Position numbers and translations under genes: made by a program. 34,883 nt of DNA from Deltaproteobacteria bacterium. GTDB taxonomy: Bacteria; Myxococcota_A; Polyangia; HGW-17; SLPX01. The stretch covers positions 1 through 34,883 of the forward strand of contig JAGGXR010000146.1 of the NCBI GenBank assembly GCA_021162935.1. The letters are read 5' to 3'. This document shows positions 23,076-31,060 of the stretch, in pieces (position 1 is the first letter of the stretch; every line of letters begins with the position of its first letter). The notes under the pieces were generated by a model. The model had not been told where the DNA came from. It was given only the letters and a program-made list of their open reading frames with translations, and did no database searches.

Positions 23076-26000
23076 TCATCGGGCCTGATAGGAAGACTGG
23101 GCGGCACGGTTCCACACGGCCTGTGCGGATTCCGGGCTGAGCACCACGAGGGTCCAGTCCGGATGTCCAAGTGGCGCATAGGCTGCAAGGACAGGGCCGG
23201 TTTGCGTGTGGAGGACCTGAGCCTCGTTGTGCGGAATTCGGTGCGCGAGGGCGTCGGCGCCGTACCTGGCCAATGTCGGCTCCAGGTCGTAGACGTGCTT
23301 CATGGCGAAGGCCTTCTTCCAATGGGTCGATCCGGTCCAGTAGGTCGTGTCCACGAGGATGCTGCCGTCTCGAAGCAGGAGCAGCGCTCTGGTGATCGTT
23401 CGGGACGTTTGAGTCGTCCGGGCAGCACTGAGTGCCTTGGTGTTTTCAGTCGTCCGGGCAGCACTGAGCGCCTTGGTGTTTTCAGTCGTCCGGGTAGCAC
23501 TGAGCGCCTTGGTTTTTTCAGTCGTCCGGGCAGCCTGGTGCGTCCCGGTCGATTGGGCCTGTTGCGTTGGTCCCAGTTCATCGTCCTCGACGAGATGTTC
23601 TTGGATGGATTTCATGGTCAATTCGATCCCAACGACTCCGGCGATTCGTCCCGATCGTACGAAGTGCTGGACGCAGGTCACGAGCACACCGTGGCCCGCC
23701 GCGTCGATGTGGGGTCTGCTCCAGATCGGGTGTCCGGACCGGATTCCAGCACGGTACCAGGGCCTCTTGGTCGGGTCGTAGTCGGGATGGCGACCGTATC
23801 GACGAAACCCGGGAAAGGAGAGCAGCGCACCGGTCTTCGTGCCGAACACGGTCCAGACGATGTCCTTCCTGCTTGCATGCACCGAGGCGAAGAGGTTGGA
23901 CAGTCGGCTCAGTCGCCAGATATCATCGAGGGCTGCCTTGCGCAGGCGCCTGCGTCGTTGTGCCCATGGGGCCAGTTTGACCGTGCCGTGGGACAGAGAG
24001 ACGGCGCGGCCGTACCGTGGGTCCGCCACCATGTTATCTGGTCGCGTCCTGGACGAGGCATAGTCCTGGTCGAGATAGTACCCTTTGCGTTTCGCCCTGG
24101 TCCTGGGTCGGTACGGCACCTGATTGGCGGGCATGGAAAGGATGTGGCCGGCGATCTGAGCGTATTGGCTGTCGAGTTGTTCGATGCCTCGAAGGTATTG
24201 AGACAGGACCTTGGCCCTGGTCGCCACGGTTTTGGCGAAACTGGTCCGGCGCAGTCGGTCCGACAGAAGCAGAGCCTGGTGGATGGCTTTGACCCGCTGT
24301 CGACTCATGACGAGGTTGTTGCGGACGAGTCTGTTCTGTCGGCTCACCAGTCGGGCCTGGCGCAGGAGCAGGTACGAAATGATGGCGAGCCCGGCCAGGA
24401 TGGCGATGGTCATACTCGTGGCCAGCAGTCGGAGCCAGCGCATTCTGGCCCGCTGTGATTTTGTTCGGGCGACCTCTCGATCGAGCCGCTCCTGCATGGA
24501 TGCCATTCGATGGCGGTCCACGGTGTTCGTCTTGACGGAACTGGACGCGAGAGACTGTTTGAGTTCTTCCAAGGCGTGCCTGGCCAGGGTGAGGTCACCC
24601 TGTCGCACAGCGATGGTGAAGTGAAGCTGCAGACTCTGGATGAGTCCGCGGCGTGCCCGGAGGTTGTCGGTCCAAAGGGCCAGGGCCTGTCGAAAGGCGC
24701 CCGCACTCTGTCCTGCCAACGCATAGGCTTTGGCTGCCTCGCAATCATCCATGGGACGTGCGGCGACCGTCAGGAGCGCACGTTCGAAATCGTCCTTGCG
24801 TGTGCGAACGTGTTCCTTGCTCGCCACTGCTGGCCCGTCATGGACCGTGTCGGACTCGTGGGCATTGCCATCGCGACGGCTCGTCACATCAGCGCCGTGG
24901 TCGTGTCGCGCATCGGTGTCGTCATGCTTTCGATGCGTCTGGGTTGGTTCGCATGCCTCTGTCCAGCTTTGGGCGGACCTGTCGTGGTTCGTGGTCAGTG
25001 CGACGAGTTCATCGAGTTGCTGCGATGCGTTGTTTGTGATCCGCAGCGACTCGGAATGGGTGCGGTAGTCTGACAGGGCCTGTTGGAATTCGGGCACTGT
25101 TTGGTACCGATCGCGCATGTCGGTTGCCAGGGCCTTCATGCAGACGGCGGCAAGCTCCATGTCCACCTGTCGGTCGGGAAAGCTCCAGGGCGCCTTGACC
25201 TTGCCCGAAGCCGCATCGCGTACCGCATTCACAATGTTTCCGTTGGAGGAGTGGGGCGCCTCGCCCACCAGGAGGCGATAGAGGATGCCGCCCAGCAGGT
25301 AGACGTCCGTCGCCGGTCCAATCCTGTCCATGTGTCCCCGAGCCATTTCGGGCGCCATGTAGGCCGGTGTGCCGGCCAGCTTGACCTCTCGTTTCGGGTC
25401 CAGCACATAGGGGTTCTGTTTGCCGAAGGCAATGGCGAGGCCCCAGTCGGCGAGTAGCACCTCGCCGAATTCTCCCAGCATGACGTTTGCCGGCTTGATG
25501 TCCCGATGGAGAACCGACTTGGCGTGCGCATAGGCCACCGCGTTGCAGACCTTGTCCAGGATGGCCAGGTGATCTTCGAGGGTCATGGACGCGGCCTTGT
25601 CTTCCAATTCCTTGCGTTGCTTCGAGTCCTCTTCCTTCGTCGGGTCCAGCAGGTCCTGCCAACTCGTGCCAGGAACCATCTTCATGGTGTAAAATGGCTG
25701 CCCCGAGGCATCCACTGCGAGATTGTATACGGGAACCACGTTCGGATGGTCGAGCCGTCCGGTCATCTGCGCCTCGCTGATGAACCGCGCGACCCGCTGA
25801 CGTCCCTTGCGGTCGCCGGGCCTGGGGCGACGCATGAGTTTGAGGGCAACGTTGCGGCCCAGAGCCTGTTGGCGGGCCAGACACACGACCCCCATACCTC
25901 CCTGGCCCAGTACGGACACCACTTCATAATGCGCGCCTACGACAGGGGCTCCGGCTTCGATTCGACCTTCTGCCGTCACCTGTACGGCCCGACCATCCAG

Positions 26001-26501
26001 GGACACAATCTGAGCCGGCAGGGACTCGGGGCGTTCCTCGGGTTCCTCGACGATTTCGATCATGTCTTCGGGCAGCAGGGAACTCAACGAGTTGGCGGCA
26101 GAGACGTTCTGCATGGACATGAGATGGGACAGCAGGTTGGGGTTGACCACGTTGCCATCGTGATCGTGATGGCTCTTCCGGTCTTGTTGGTTGCTGTCGT
26201 GACCTCGCTGGTCGTCTCGGTTGTCCTGTCCGTCCGGTGTCAGTTGTGCCTCCCTGGCGGTCGGCCCGGAAGGATGTTCAGGAGCCGTGTCCACGGGGGT
26301 TCGTGGCGTATTCGCAGACCGAGGCGCGTCGGGCGCTTCCCCTTTTGGTTGGATGTCTTGTTTCGAATCCCTTGTTTCCATCACGCTGAACAGTAGGTCC
26401 CCTCGCGCCGGCTTGTCAACAGGGTCGGCGATCCGCGAAACTCCAACGAACCATGCCTGTTCCTGCTGCGTCTTTTTTGATCGGGTCCGTGACATGGCCA
26501 T
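23076..26501 (-). CDS. Ser/Thr protein kinase with transmembrane segment and dCache-like sensor
   Basis: ATG 26501 has GAGGGG 6 nt upstream; a shorter start at 26381 is possible. The product is 1141 residues. A His/Asp-rich N-terminal region precedes a PknB-type kinase domain (about 192-470) with GQGGMG, VALKLM, HRDIKPANVM, DWG in place of DFG, and APE. A linker with coiled-coil and TPR-like character (about 560-690) leads to one membrane span near 691-713. The extracytoplasmic part has a dCache-like sensor: WTVFGTKTGALLSFPG, YDPTKRPWYRAG, SRPHIDAAGHGVLVTCVQHF and GVVGIEL. A 36-bp repeat inserts about 40 residues into it. DWG also occurs in active bacterial kinases of this type. The inference is a receptor kinase that senses small molecules outside the cytoplasm. 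It is followed by the SLC13 gene. Confidence 0.93.
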   Translation of the reverse strand: MAMSRTRSKKTQQEQAWFVGVSRIADPVDKPARGDLLFSVMETRDSKQDIQPKGEAPDAPRSANTPRTPVDTAPEHPSGPTAREAQLTPDGQDNRDDQRGHDSNQQDRKSHHDHDGNVVNPNLLSHLMSMQNVSAANSLSSLLPEDMIEIVEEPEERPESLPAQIVSLDGRAVQVTAEGRIEAGAPVVGAHYEVVSVLGQGGMGVVCLARQQALGRNVALKLMRRPRPGDRKGRQRVARFISEAQMTGRLDHPNVVPVYNLAVDASGQPFYTMKMVPGTSWQDLLDPTKEEDSKQRKELEDKAASMTLEDHLAILDKVCNAVAYAHAKSVLHRDIKPANVMLGEFGEVLLADWGLAIAFGKQNPYVLDPKREVKLAGTPAYMAPEMARGHMDRIGPATDVYLLGGILYRLLVGEAPHSSNGNIVNAVRDAASGKVKAPWSFPDRQVDMELAAVCMKALATDMRDRYQTVPEFQQALSDYRTHSESLRITNNASQQLDELVALTTNHDRSAQSWTEACEPTQTHRKHDDTDARHDHGADVTSRRDGNAHESDTVHDGPAVASKEHVRTRKDDFERALLTVAARPMDDCEAAKAYALAGQSAGAFRQALALWTDNLRARRGLIQSLQLHFTIAVRQGDLTLARHALEELKQSLASSSVKTNTVDRHRMASMQERLDREVARTKSQRARMRWLRLLATSMTIAILAGLAIISYLLLRQARLVSRQNRLVRNNLVMSRQRVKAIHQALLLSDRLRRTSFAKTVATRAKVLSQYLRGIEQLDSQYAQIAGHILSMPANQVPYRPRTRAKRKGYYLDQDYASSRTRPDNMVADPRYGRAVSLSHGTVKLAPWAQRRRRLRKAALDDIWRLSRLSNLFASVHASRKDIVWTVFGTKTGALLSFPGFRRYGRHPDYDPTKRPWYRAGIRSGHPIWSRPHIDAAGHGVLVTCVQHFVRSGRIAGVVGIELTMKSIQEHLVEDDELGPTQQAQSTGTHQAARTTEKTKALSATRTTENTKALSAARTTENTKALSAARTTQTSRTITRALLLLRDGSILVDTTYWTGSTHWKKAFAMKHVYDLEPTLARYGADALAHRIPHNEAQVLHTQTGPVLAAYAPLGHPDWTLVVLSPESAQAVWNRAAQSSYQAR
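23412..23534. repeat. 36-bp in-frame tandem repeat in the kinase sensor domain
   Basis: Three full units (23412-23447, 23448-23483, 23484-23519) and a 15-bp partial unit. Each encodes 12 residues of the type RTTENTKALSAA on the minus strand. The units differ at one to three bases. They sit between GVVGIEL and the next strand (ALLLLRDGSILVD), i.e. in the loop joining two lobes of the dCache-like domain. Confidence 0.95.
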
Positions 26502-26672
26502 GCGTTTCCCCTCGGCTCGTGCCACGGCTTCCCGTGTCCATCCCGATCAAGGCTGAGGAGGAACGACTTGCGCCTTGCTGTGGACGGCTGGATTCGGTAT
26601 CCTCGTCGATGCAAACGACAGGATTCGCGTTCGGCGCTTTTGAATCGAGTCCAGGAGCCTGAATCGAGTACA

Positions 26673-26704
26673 AGAGCCATAGAGTGAAAGAGCCATAGAG
26701 TGAA
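26673..26704. repeat. Two identical 16-bp tandem units upstream of the GT87 gene
   Basis: The unit agagccatagagtgaa occupies 26673-26688 and 26689-26704; a nearby tgaatcgagt is also duplicated (26641-26650, 26660-26669). All lie in the divergent promoter region between the kinase and the GT87-type gene, ending about 30 bp before the latter's start. Confidence 0.93.
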
Positions 26705-26733
26705 AGAGCCGTCGAAGGACGGGACTTTGCGCG

Positions 26734-28305
26734 ATGCGAAACGATTCTCCACCAGACACGGGCAATGCAACGCCAATGGCTCCAGCGGAAGGTCGCCGGC
26801 CCATGGCAAAGCAGGCCACGTTCGGGATTGGCCTCTTCCTGATGGCCCTGGTCCTGATTCTGTGCAGCGTCCACCTCGTCGCCACCCAGCGTCGGGCGAA
26901 TGCGGGACACACAAAGGTGGATCTGAAGACCTTTTACGTGGCAGGCGCTGCAGCGGCCCACAGTCGAAACATCTACAAGGTCCATCTCAAGAGTAAGGCA
27001 TATCCCTATATCTATCCTCCGTTGCTGGCCTCACTGATTCGGCCTCTGATCCTGCTTCCATTACGCCAGGCGATTTTGGTCTGGAATCTGCTCCAACTCT
27101 TCTTGATCGTGGTGGGATTCGAACTGCTGCGGCGGCACCTCGCGACCTTTGATACACCGATGCCGGTCCTCCTTGCCGCCGCGATCATTTTCATCCACTC
27201 ATGGTCGCTCGTGGAGAACATCACGTGGGTCCAGATCAACTTGTGGGTTTGGGTGGCCATGCTGGGTAGCTTGTTGCTCCTGAGGCGGAATCGTCCATGG
27301 TCCTCGGGCGGCCTCCTTGCCGTGGCGGCATCCATCAAGCTGGTGCCCGTCCTTCTGCTCCTCCTCCTGCCATTGATGGACTGGCGCAACGCGGCCAAGT
27401 GGATCGGCGGATTCGCCATCGGCGTGGTCGCCTCACTGCTTCTGGTCCCGGCCTTGGTCGGCGGCCTCAGTTGGGCCATCGACATGAACGCTGCCTTCGT
27501 TTCGCTCCTGGTGGAGAATGCCAGAAACACGAAGCACAGCCTGCCGTGGGGTGAGAACTGTGCGAATCATAGCCTCCTGTTCGGATTGAAGCATATCATG
27601 GGGAAGTGCGCCAACCCACCATCAACGGGACATGCGGCGCGCATCCGATCCATCTACGGCGTCCTGCGAGGCATCATGGTGACGGGTACGACCGTGACGA
27701 CCCTGCTGAGCGGATGGGTCCACGTGAGTCTGATTCGGTCACGCAGGAGGTCGCGAGGCCACGAAGCCAAGTCCGACGCCGAGCAGGTGACCAGTGTTTT
27801 GTGGCTGCTGACCGTCGCCCAGACGATCCTTGTGATGCTCCTCGTCACGCCGATCAGTTGGATTCATCAGTGGGTTTTGGTCCTGATTCCTCTGGCCGCT
27901 CTGGCCGTCCTGGCGTTGGGCCCAAATTTCGCGACTGACGACCACCCGACCCTACTGCTCCCGAAACACATGAGGACGGCGACGATGGCCCTTGCCATTT
28001 ACCTGGCAGCCGTGACGATCGCGGGACATGAAATGGAATCGTATCGAGTGGGAACCGTTGCTTTTGCCTGGTATGCAGGCTGGATCGCCATCACCGGACT
28101 GCTGGCCACCGTGCAGGCATCGATTTTGTTGGGCGATCGCATCTGGACCGTTGCTCATCGCAGGGACCTGATGGATGCAAATTCCTCTTGGAATGAAGGG
28201 GGGCGGGCGCAAAGAGGGGATGTGAAGAAACCGGAGATAGAGGCCCCACCCCGGCAGGCGGGCCGGATAGCGGCAGGTAGGGTTGCCAGGTCGACGGCAC
28301 AGTGA
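26734..28305 (+). CDS. GT87-type (DUF2029) polyprenol-dependent glycosyltransferase
   Basis: ATG 26734 is the chosen start, with a GGGA-containing stretch upstream; a start at 26803 is also possible. The 523-residue product has ten or so membrane segments. The first extracytoplasmic loop carries KVDLKTFYVAGAA (Asp63), in the place of the catalytic Asp of the GT-C mannosyltransferase PimE, and YPYIYPPLLASLIRPL is typical of the GT87 family. These enzymes transfer sugars, often mannose, from polyprenyl-phosphate donors on the periplasmic face. The acceptor here is unknown. The last ~45 residues are polar and likely cytoplasmic. It is divergent from the kinase gene. Confidence 0.85.
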   Translation: MRNDSPPDTGNATPMAPAEGRRPMAKQATFGIGLFLMALVLILCSVHLVATQRRANAGHTKVDLKTFYVAGAAAAHSRNIYKVHLKSKAYPYIYPPLLASLIRPLILLPLRQAILVWNLLQLFLIVVGFELLRRHLATFDTPMPVLLAAAIIFIHSWSLVENITWVQINLWVWVAMLGSLLLLRRNRPWSSGGLLAVAASIKLVPVLLLLLLPLMDWRNAAKWIGGFAIGVVASLLLVPALVGGLSWAIDMNAAFVSLLVENARNTKHSLPWGENCANHSLLFGLKHIMGKCANPPSTGHAARIRSIYGVLRGIMVTGTTVTTLLSGWVHVSLIRSRRRSRGHEAKSDAEQVTSVLWLLTVAQTILVMLLVTPISWIHQWVLVLIPLAALAVLALGPNFATDDHPTLLLPKHMRTATMALAIYLAAVTIAGHEMESYRVGTVAFAWYAGWIAITGLLATVQASILLGDRIWTVAHRRDLMDANSSWNEGGRAQRGDVKKPEIEAPPRQAGRIAAGRVARSTAQ

Positions 28306-28366
28306 GTCCGATGGCGGGCAAGTCAGACTGCGTCGAAGGCCTTGGTATCGAGCCGGAGGACTCCCA

Positions 28367-28401
28367 GATCCGCAAGAAATAGGGCCAACTACATTTCCGC
28401 A
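28367..28401 (-). repeat. 35-bp transposase-derived repeat, copy 1
   Basis: Matches 30253-30287 at 32 of 35 positions, same orientation. On the minus strand it encodes LRKCSWPYFLRI, against MRKCGWHYFLRI in the truncated transposase at 30247-30846. It is therefore a fragment of a related transposase gene. Confidence 0.9.
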
Positions 28402-28450
28402 AGCGCCTTCCTGTCATCCGGACCCATGTGGGCCGTGAGTGCTTCGCCTT

Positions 28451-28581
28451 TTCTTGGGAGCAAGCCCCACATCCCACCTTACACATTGGTCCAAGAATTG
28501 GGCTCCACTTCACCTTTCTTCTTGGGAGCAAGCCCCACATCCCACTTTACACCCTGGTCCAAAAAGTTGGGGTCCACTTCA
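28451..28581. repeat. Two ~62-bp direct repeat units, 68-bp period
   Basis: Units at 28451-28512 and 28519-28581 begin with an identical 27 bp (ttcttgggagcaagccccac...) and end in tccacttca, with about ten mismatches and a 1-bp indel between. They lie in the leader region of the WD40 gene. Confidence 0.93.
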
Positions 28582-28614
28582 AGGTGGTCCCACCGAAGTC
28601 TCCATGCTATGTTT

Positions 28615-28654
28615 GGATTTTCACTTGCCAAACTGGATTTTCACTTGCCAAACT
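28615..28654. repeat. Two identical 20-bp tandem units before a ribosome binding site
   Basis: The unit ggattttcacttgccaaact occupies 28615-28634 and 28635-28654. The AAGGAG ribosome binding site of the WD40 gene begins 2 bp later, so the duplication lies in the immediate 5' leader or core promoter. Confidence 0.96.
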
Positions 28655-28669
28655 AAAGGAGTCTCCTTG

Positions 28670-30235
28670 ATGTTCGAACATTCAGTGCGCAGTCGGGCCC
28701 TGACATCAGAGCCCGACCGACAATCCCCCGCAACCGTTGCCCTGCGCCTGCTCGGGGCTATCAGTGCGGTTACCCTGGTGGGCACGGGTTCTGCGTTTGC
28801 CTGGATCCTGCTCGGCAAGGCCATGGCCTGGGCGGCGGTGGCCCTTTTCGGCCCCCTGGTCGCCCTCGAGGTCGTAGGCCTGCCCTTTGTGCGGCGCAAA
28901 GTCCGCGACAGTCTCTTTCTGCGATCCTTGACAGACGGTCTCTTCAAAGTGGCCGTCTACACGCTGGCCATGCAGGCCACTTTCTTCATGACTCTGATGA
29001 TGATAACGGTCTCCATGATCATGGGCCGTGGGAGCAGTGCCACCACCCCGTCCGCCTATGCGTACGAGTTCATGACCACGGCCTCGCTCGTGTTCGTCTT
29101 CCTGTTCGCTTTCGGAGGGTTGGGCACCGTGGGAGTGAACTTGGCCAACTACGATGAACCACAATGGCGGTTCGCCCACCGACTCTTTGGTTGGATCGTC
29201 ATCCTCATGGCCGTGGCGGTTTTGTTTCCAGGGTTGCTCTACCTGCCAAGATGGCTCGAAGCCTTGGGCACGAAAATCGGTCCCGCCCGGGCCGGACTCG
29301 TCGTGCTGGGTGCCATGGGCCTGACGTCCATATTAATGACCCACGGTTTCCTGATCTGGGTGACTCCCGGTATTTCCTCTCTCCATTTCCACGGACCCAC
29401 GGGCCTTGCCGCAGTGACCAAGAAGGGAGAAACGTCGGTCTGGAATCTGAAGGGCAATCAGGTCTTCAAACAACCCTTTGGCCGCTCGGTGGCGCTTTTC
29501 GACCAGGATGGGACGCTGCTGGCGGCAGCCGACGGCAACGGTGCCGTCTGGGTATGGCAAATCCCCGACGGCACGGTGGCAAACAAGATCGAAGGGCTCA
29601 AAAACGACCTGCAATCCCTTGCCTTCAGCCCGGACGCCCACAGGCTGGCCACCTTGGACGAAGACGGGTTCCTCCAGGTCTGGGCCCTTCCCGATGGCCA
29701 TCTGGAATGGGAAACCGACTGCGCCAAGACGGCCAACGATCCCAGGTGGCTGGCTTTCGATCCAAGCGGGGCGGCGCTCATGGTGGGCACCGGACAAGCC
29801 AAACTGCTGCGCTACGAAAGTTCGGGAGGCCGATTGCTGGGCAGCCCCACCGATTTCGCTCGGGATTTCGATGCAGACCGATTCGCCCAAGTGCGCCTTT
29901 CACCGTCCGGCCGCAGCCTCGTCTTGTTGGAAAACAGTGAGGCTTCGGTCTTTCGAATCGACGGGGGGATCCTGACCCGAGGAGCACAAGGAGGGGCGGA
30001 CGCTGCCATCCTCGTGCTGTCTACCTGTGACGACCGAGCCGAGGCTCTCGCCGTGGGTTATGAAAACAACATCCACGTCCACCTCCAATCCAAGCCGTCC
30101 TTCAAGCTCGATGTCGGCTCTGAAAAAATCCAAGCGCTATCCATGGATGGAGCGGGCCGTCGTCTGGCCACTGCCAGCAAAAAGCACATTTCGATATGGG
30201 ACTTGGAAACGAAGCAGCAGACCCGACTGGCGTGA
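28670..30235 (+). CDS. Membrane protein with C-terminal WD40 beta-propeller
   Basis: AAGGAG at 28656-28661 sets the start at ATG 28670; the product is 521 residues. The N-terminal ~235 residues contain about six membrane segments. The remainder is a WD40-type propeller with recognisable blades: AVWVWQIPDG, LAFSPDAHRLATLDEDGFLQVWALPDG and GAGRRLATASKKHISIWDLETK; others are diverged. I do not recognise the membrane domain. WD40 propellers scaffold protein complexes; the inference is a membrane-tethered scaffold, side uncertain. The gene is flanked by matching transposase-derived direct repeats. Confidence 0.83.
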   Translation: MFEHSVRSRALTSEPDRQSPATVALRLLGAISAVTLVGTGSAFAWILLGKAMAWAAVALFGPLVALEVVGLPFVRRKVRDSLFLRSLTDGLFKVAVYTLAMQATFFMTLMMITVSMIMGRGSSATTPSAYAYEFMTTASLVFVFLFAFGGLGTVGVNLANYDEPQWRFAHRLFGWIVILMAVAVLFPGLLYLPRWLEALGTKIGPARAGLVVLGAMGLTSILMTHGFLIWVTPGISSLHFHGPTGLAAVTKKGETSVWNLKGNQVFKQPFGRSVALFDQDGTLLAAADGNGAVWVWQIPDGTVANKIEGLKNDLQSLAFSPDAHRLATLDEDGFLQVWALPDGHLEWETDCAKTANDPRWLAFDPSGAALMVGTGQAKLLRYESSGGRLLGSPTDFARDFDADRFAQVRLSPSGRSLVLLENSEASVFRIDGGILTRGAQGGADAAILVLSTCDDRAEALAVGYENNIHVHLQSKPSFKLDVGSEKIQALSMDGAGRRLATASKKHISIWDLETKQQTRLA

Positions 30236-30246
30236 ACAATCCTCAG

Positions 30247-30846
30247 GCCCTTGATCCGCAAGAAATAGTGCCAACCACATTTGCGCATCTGCATCGCCGT
30301 GTGAGCTGACGTGTTTCCCGCATCGGTGGTCACCAAGCTGAACAGTCTGGTGTGGGCATACGCCCTGTGCAACATATCGAGCAGGTCGGGCAGTGCCCCA
30401 ATTTCATTGGTACTGCCCTCGAGGGGTCTGGTCAGCACCGGCCCGGTCGCCTTCGACGAAACCAGGGCCACATTGTGTTGGTGAATCACGGCGGAGACTT
30501 CCCCTTCCTCCGGCCTGTGGAGTTGGACCCATGGGGAGTCGTCCTTGAGCTTCTTTGCGATTTCGTCGACTGCGTTCGGGCTGTTTTCGACCTTGCACAG
30601 TCTGAGCAGGTCCTTGAAGTGCAGCGTGGCCACATTTTTGCCGTCGATGGCTATCGTCCCAATCCCCAAGTCGTCTGGCTTGAGATTGCCCCGCCGATGG
30701 TCGGTCTTGATGAGTTGCACGAAAGCTCGGCCCACTGAATCCACAGACAGGCCCGCAACTGCGCTGAGCATCGTGTTGTCCGCGATGCGGCTCGGAATCG
30801 ACAGCGCCTTCCTGATCCCGCCACTGAGCAATCCTAACGCCGTCAT
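30247..30846 (-). pseudogene. Truncated DDE transposase (IS4/ISAs1-like)
   Basis: The frame opens at 30846 (MTALGLLSGGIRKAL...) and carries IAIDGKNVATLHF (first catalytic Asp region) and LVTTDAGNTSAHTAMQMRKCGWHYFLRIKG (second Asp region). Homology stops at KG, where intact relatives continue with NQP and the third acidic residue; the frame then runs antisense into the WD40 gene. The enzyme is therefore inactive. No clear terminal inverted repeats are visible. The family assignment is approximate. Confidence 0.8.
30253..30287 (-). repeat. 35-bp transposase-derived repeat, copy 2
   Basis: Counterpart of 28367-28401 (32 of 35 identical, same orientation), inside the truncated transposase. The two copies enclose the WD40 gene. 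Both lose homology to each other right after the shared gatc edge. Confidence 0.9.
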
Positions 30847-30934
30847 GGGGCAATTGTCCTATGGTGGGAATTGTCGTATGCTGAAAAAAAGGATGACAAT
30901 GATGTGATCGCTGGCGTCAAGCGGAGATGGTGGT

Positions 30935-31046
30935 TCGTGCATCGCGATCCTCGTGCATTGCGATCCTCGTGCATCGCGATCCTCGTGCATTGCGATCCTC
31001 GTGCATTGCGATCCTCGTGCGTTGCGATCCTGGTGCGTTGCGATCA
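30935..31046. repeat. Seven 16-bp tandem repeats directly upstream of a lipoprotein gene
   Basis: Units run from 30935-30950 to 31031-31046 with the pattern tcgtgcRtYgcgatcc; the last unit has two changes. The array ends 2 bp before the AGGAGG ribosome binding site of the CAP-domain lipoprotein gene. The 16-bp period means that gain or loss of a unit rotates upstream elements by about one and a half helical turns. Confidence 0.97.
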
Positions 31047-31060
31047 TAGGAGGCGGGTTG

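Larger units (their letters stand above)
28306..28669. other. Repeat-rich leader of the WD40 membrane protein gene
   Basis: This 364-bp gap contains three structures: a 35-bp transposase-derived match (28367-28401), a 68-bp-period direct repeat (28451-28581) and a 20-bp tandem (28615-28654). It ends in AAGGAG at 28656-28661, the ribosome binding site of the next gene. No independent gene is seen; a frame from 28439 through the repeats joins the WD40 gene but lacks a start signal. Confidence 0.7.

Noticed and set aside
23060-23100. tRNA T-loop-like ggttcgagtcat sequence
   Set aside because: Lies at the end of the kinase gene and has no flanking acceptor or anticodon stems.
23034-24458. Plus-strand frame of 474 codons with repeated FSRPGSTERLG units
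   Set aside because: Antisense to the kinase sensor domain; the peptide repeat is just the 36-bp DNA repeat read from the other strand.
30935-31046. CRISPR-like array
   Set aside because: Units are directly adjacent 16-mers without spacers and no cas gene is present.
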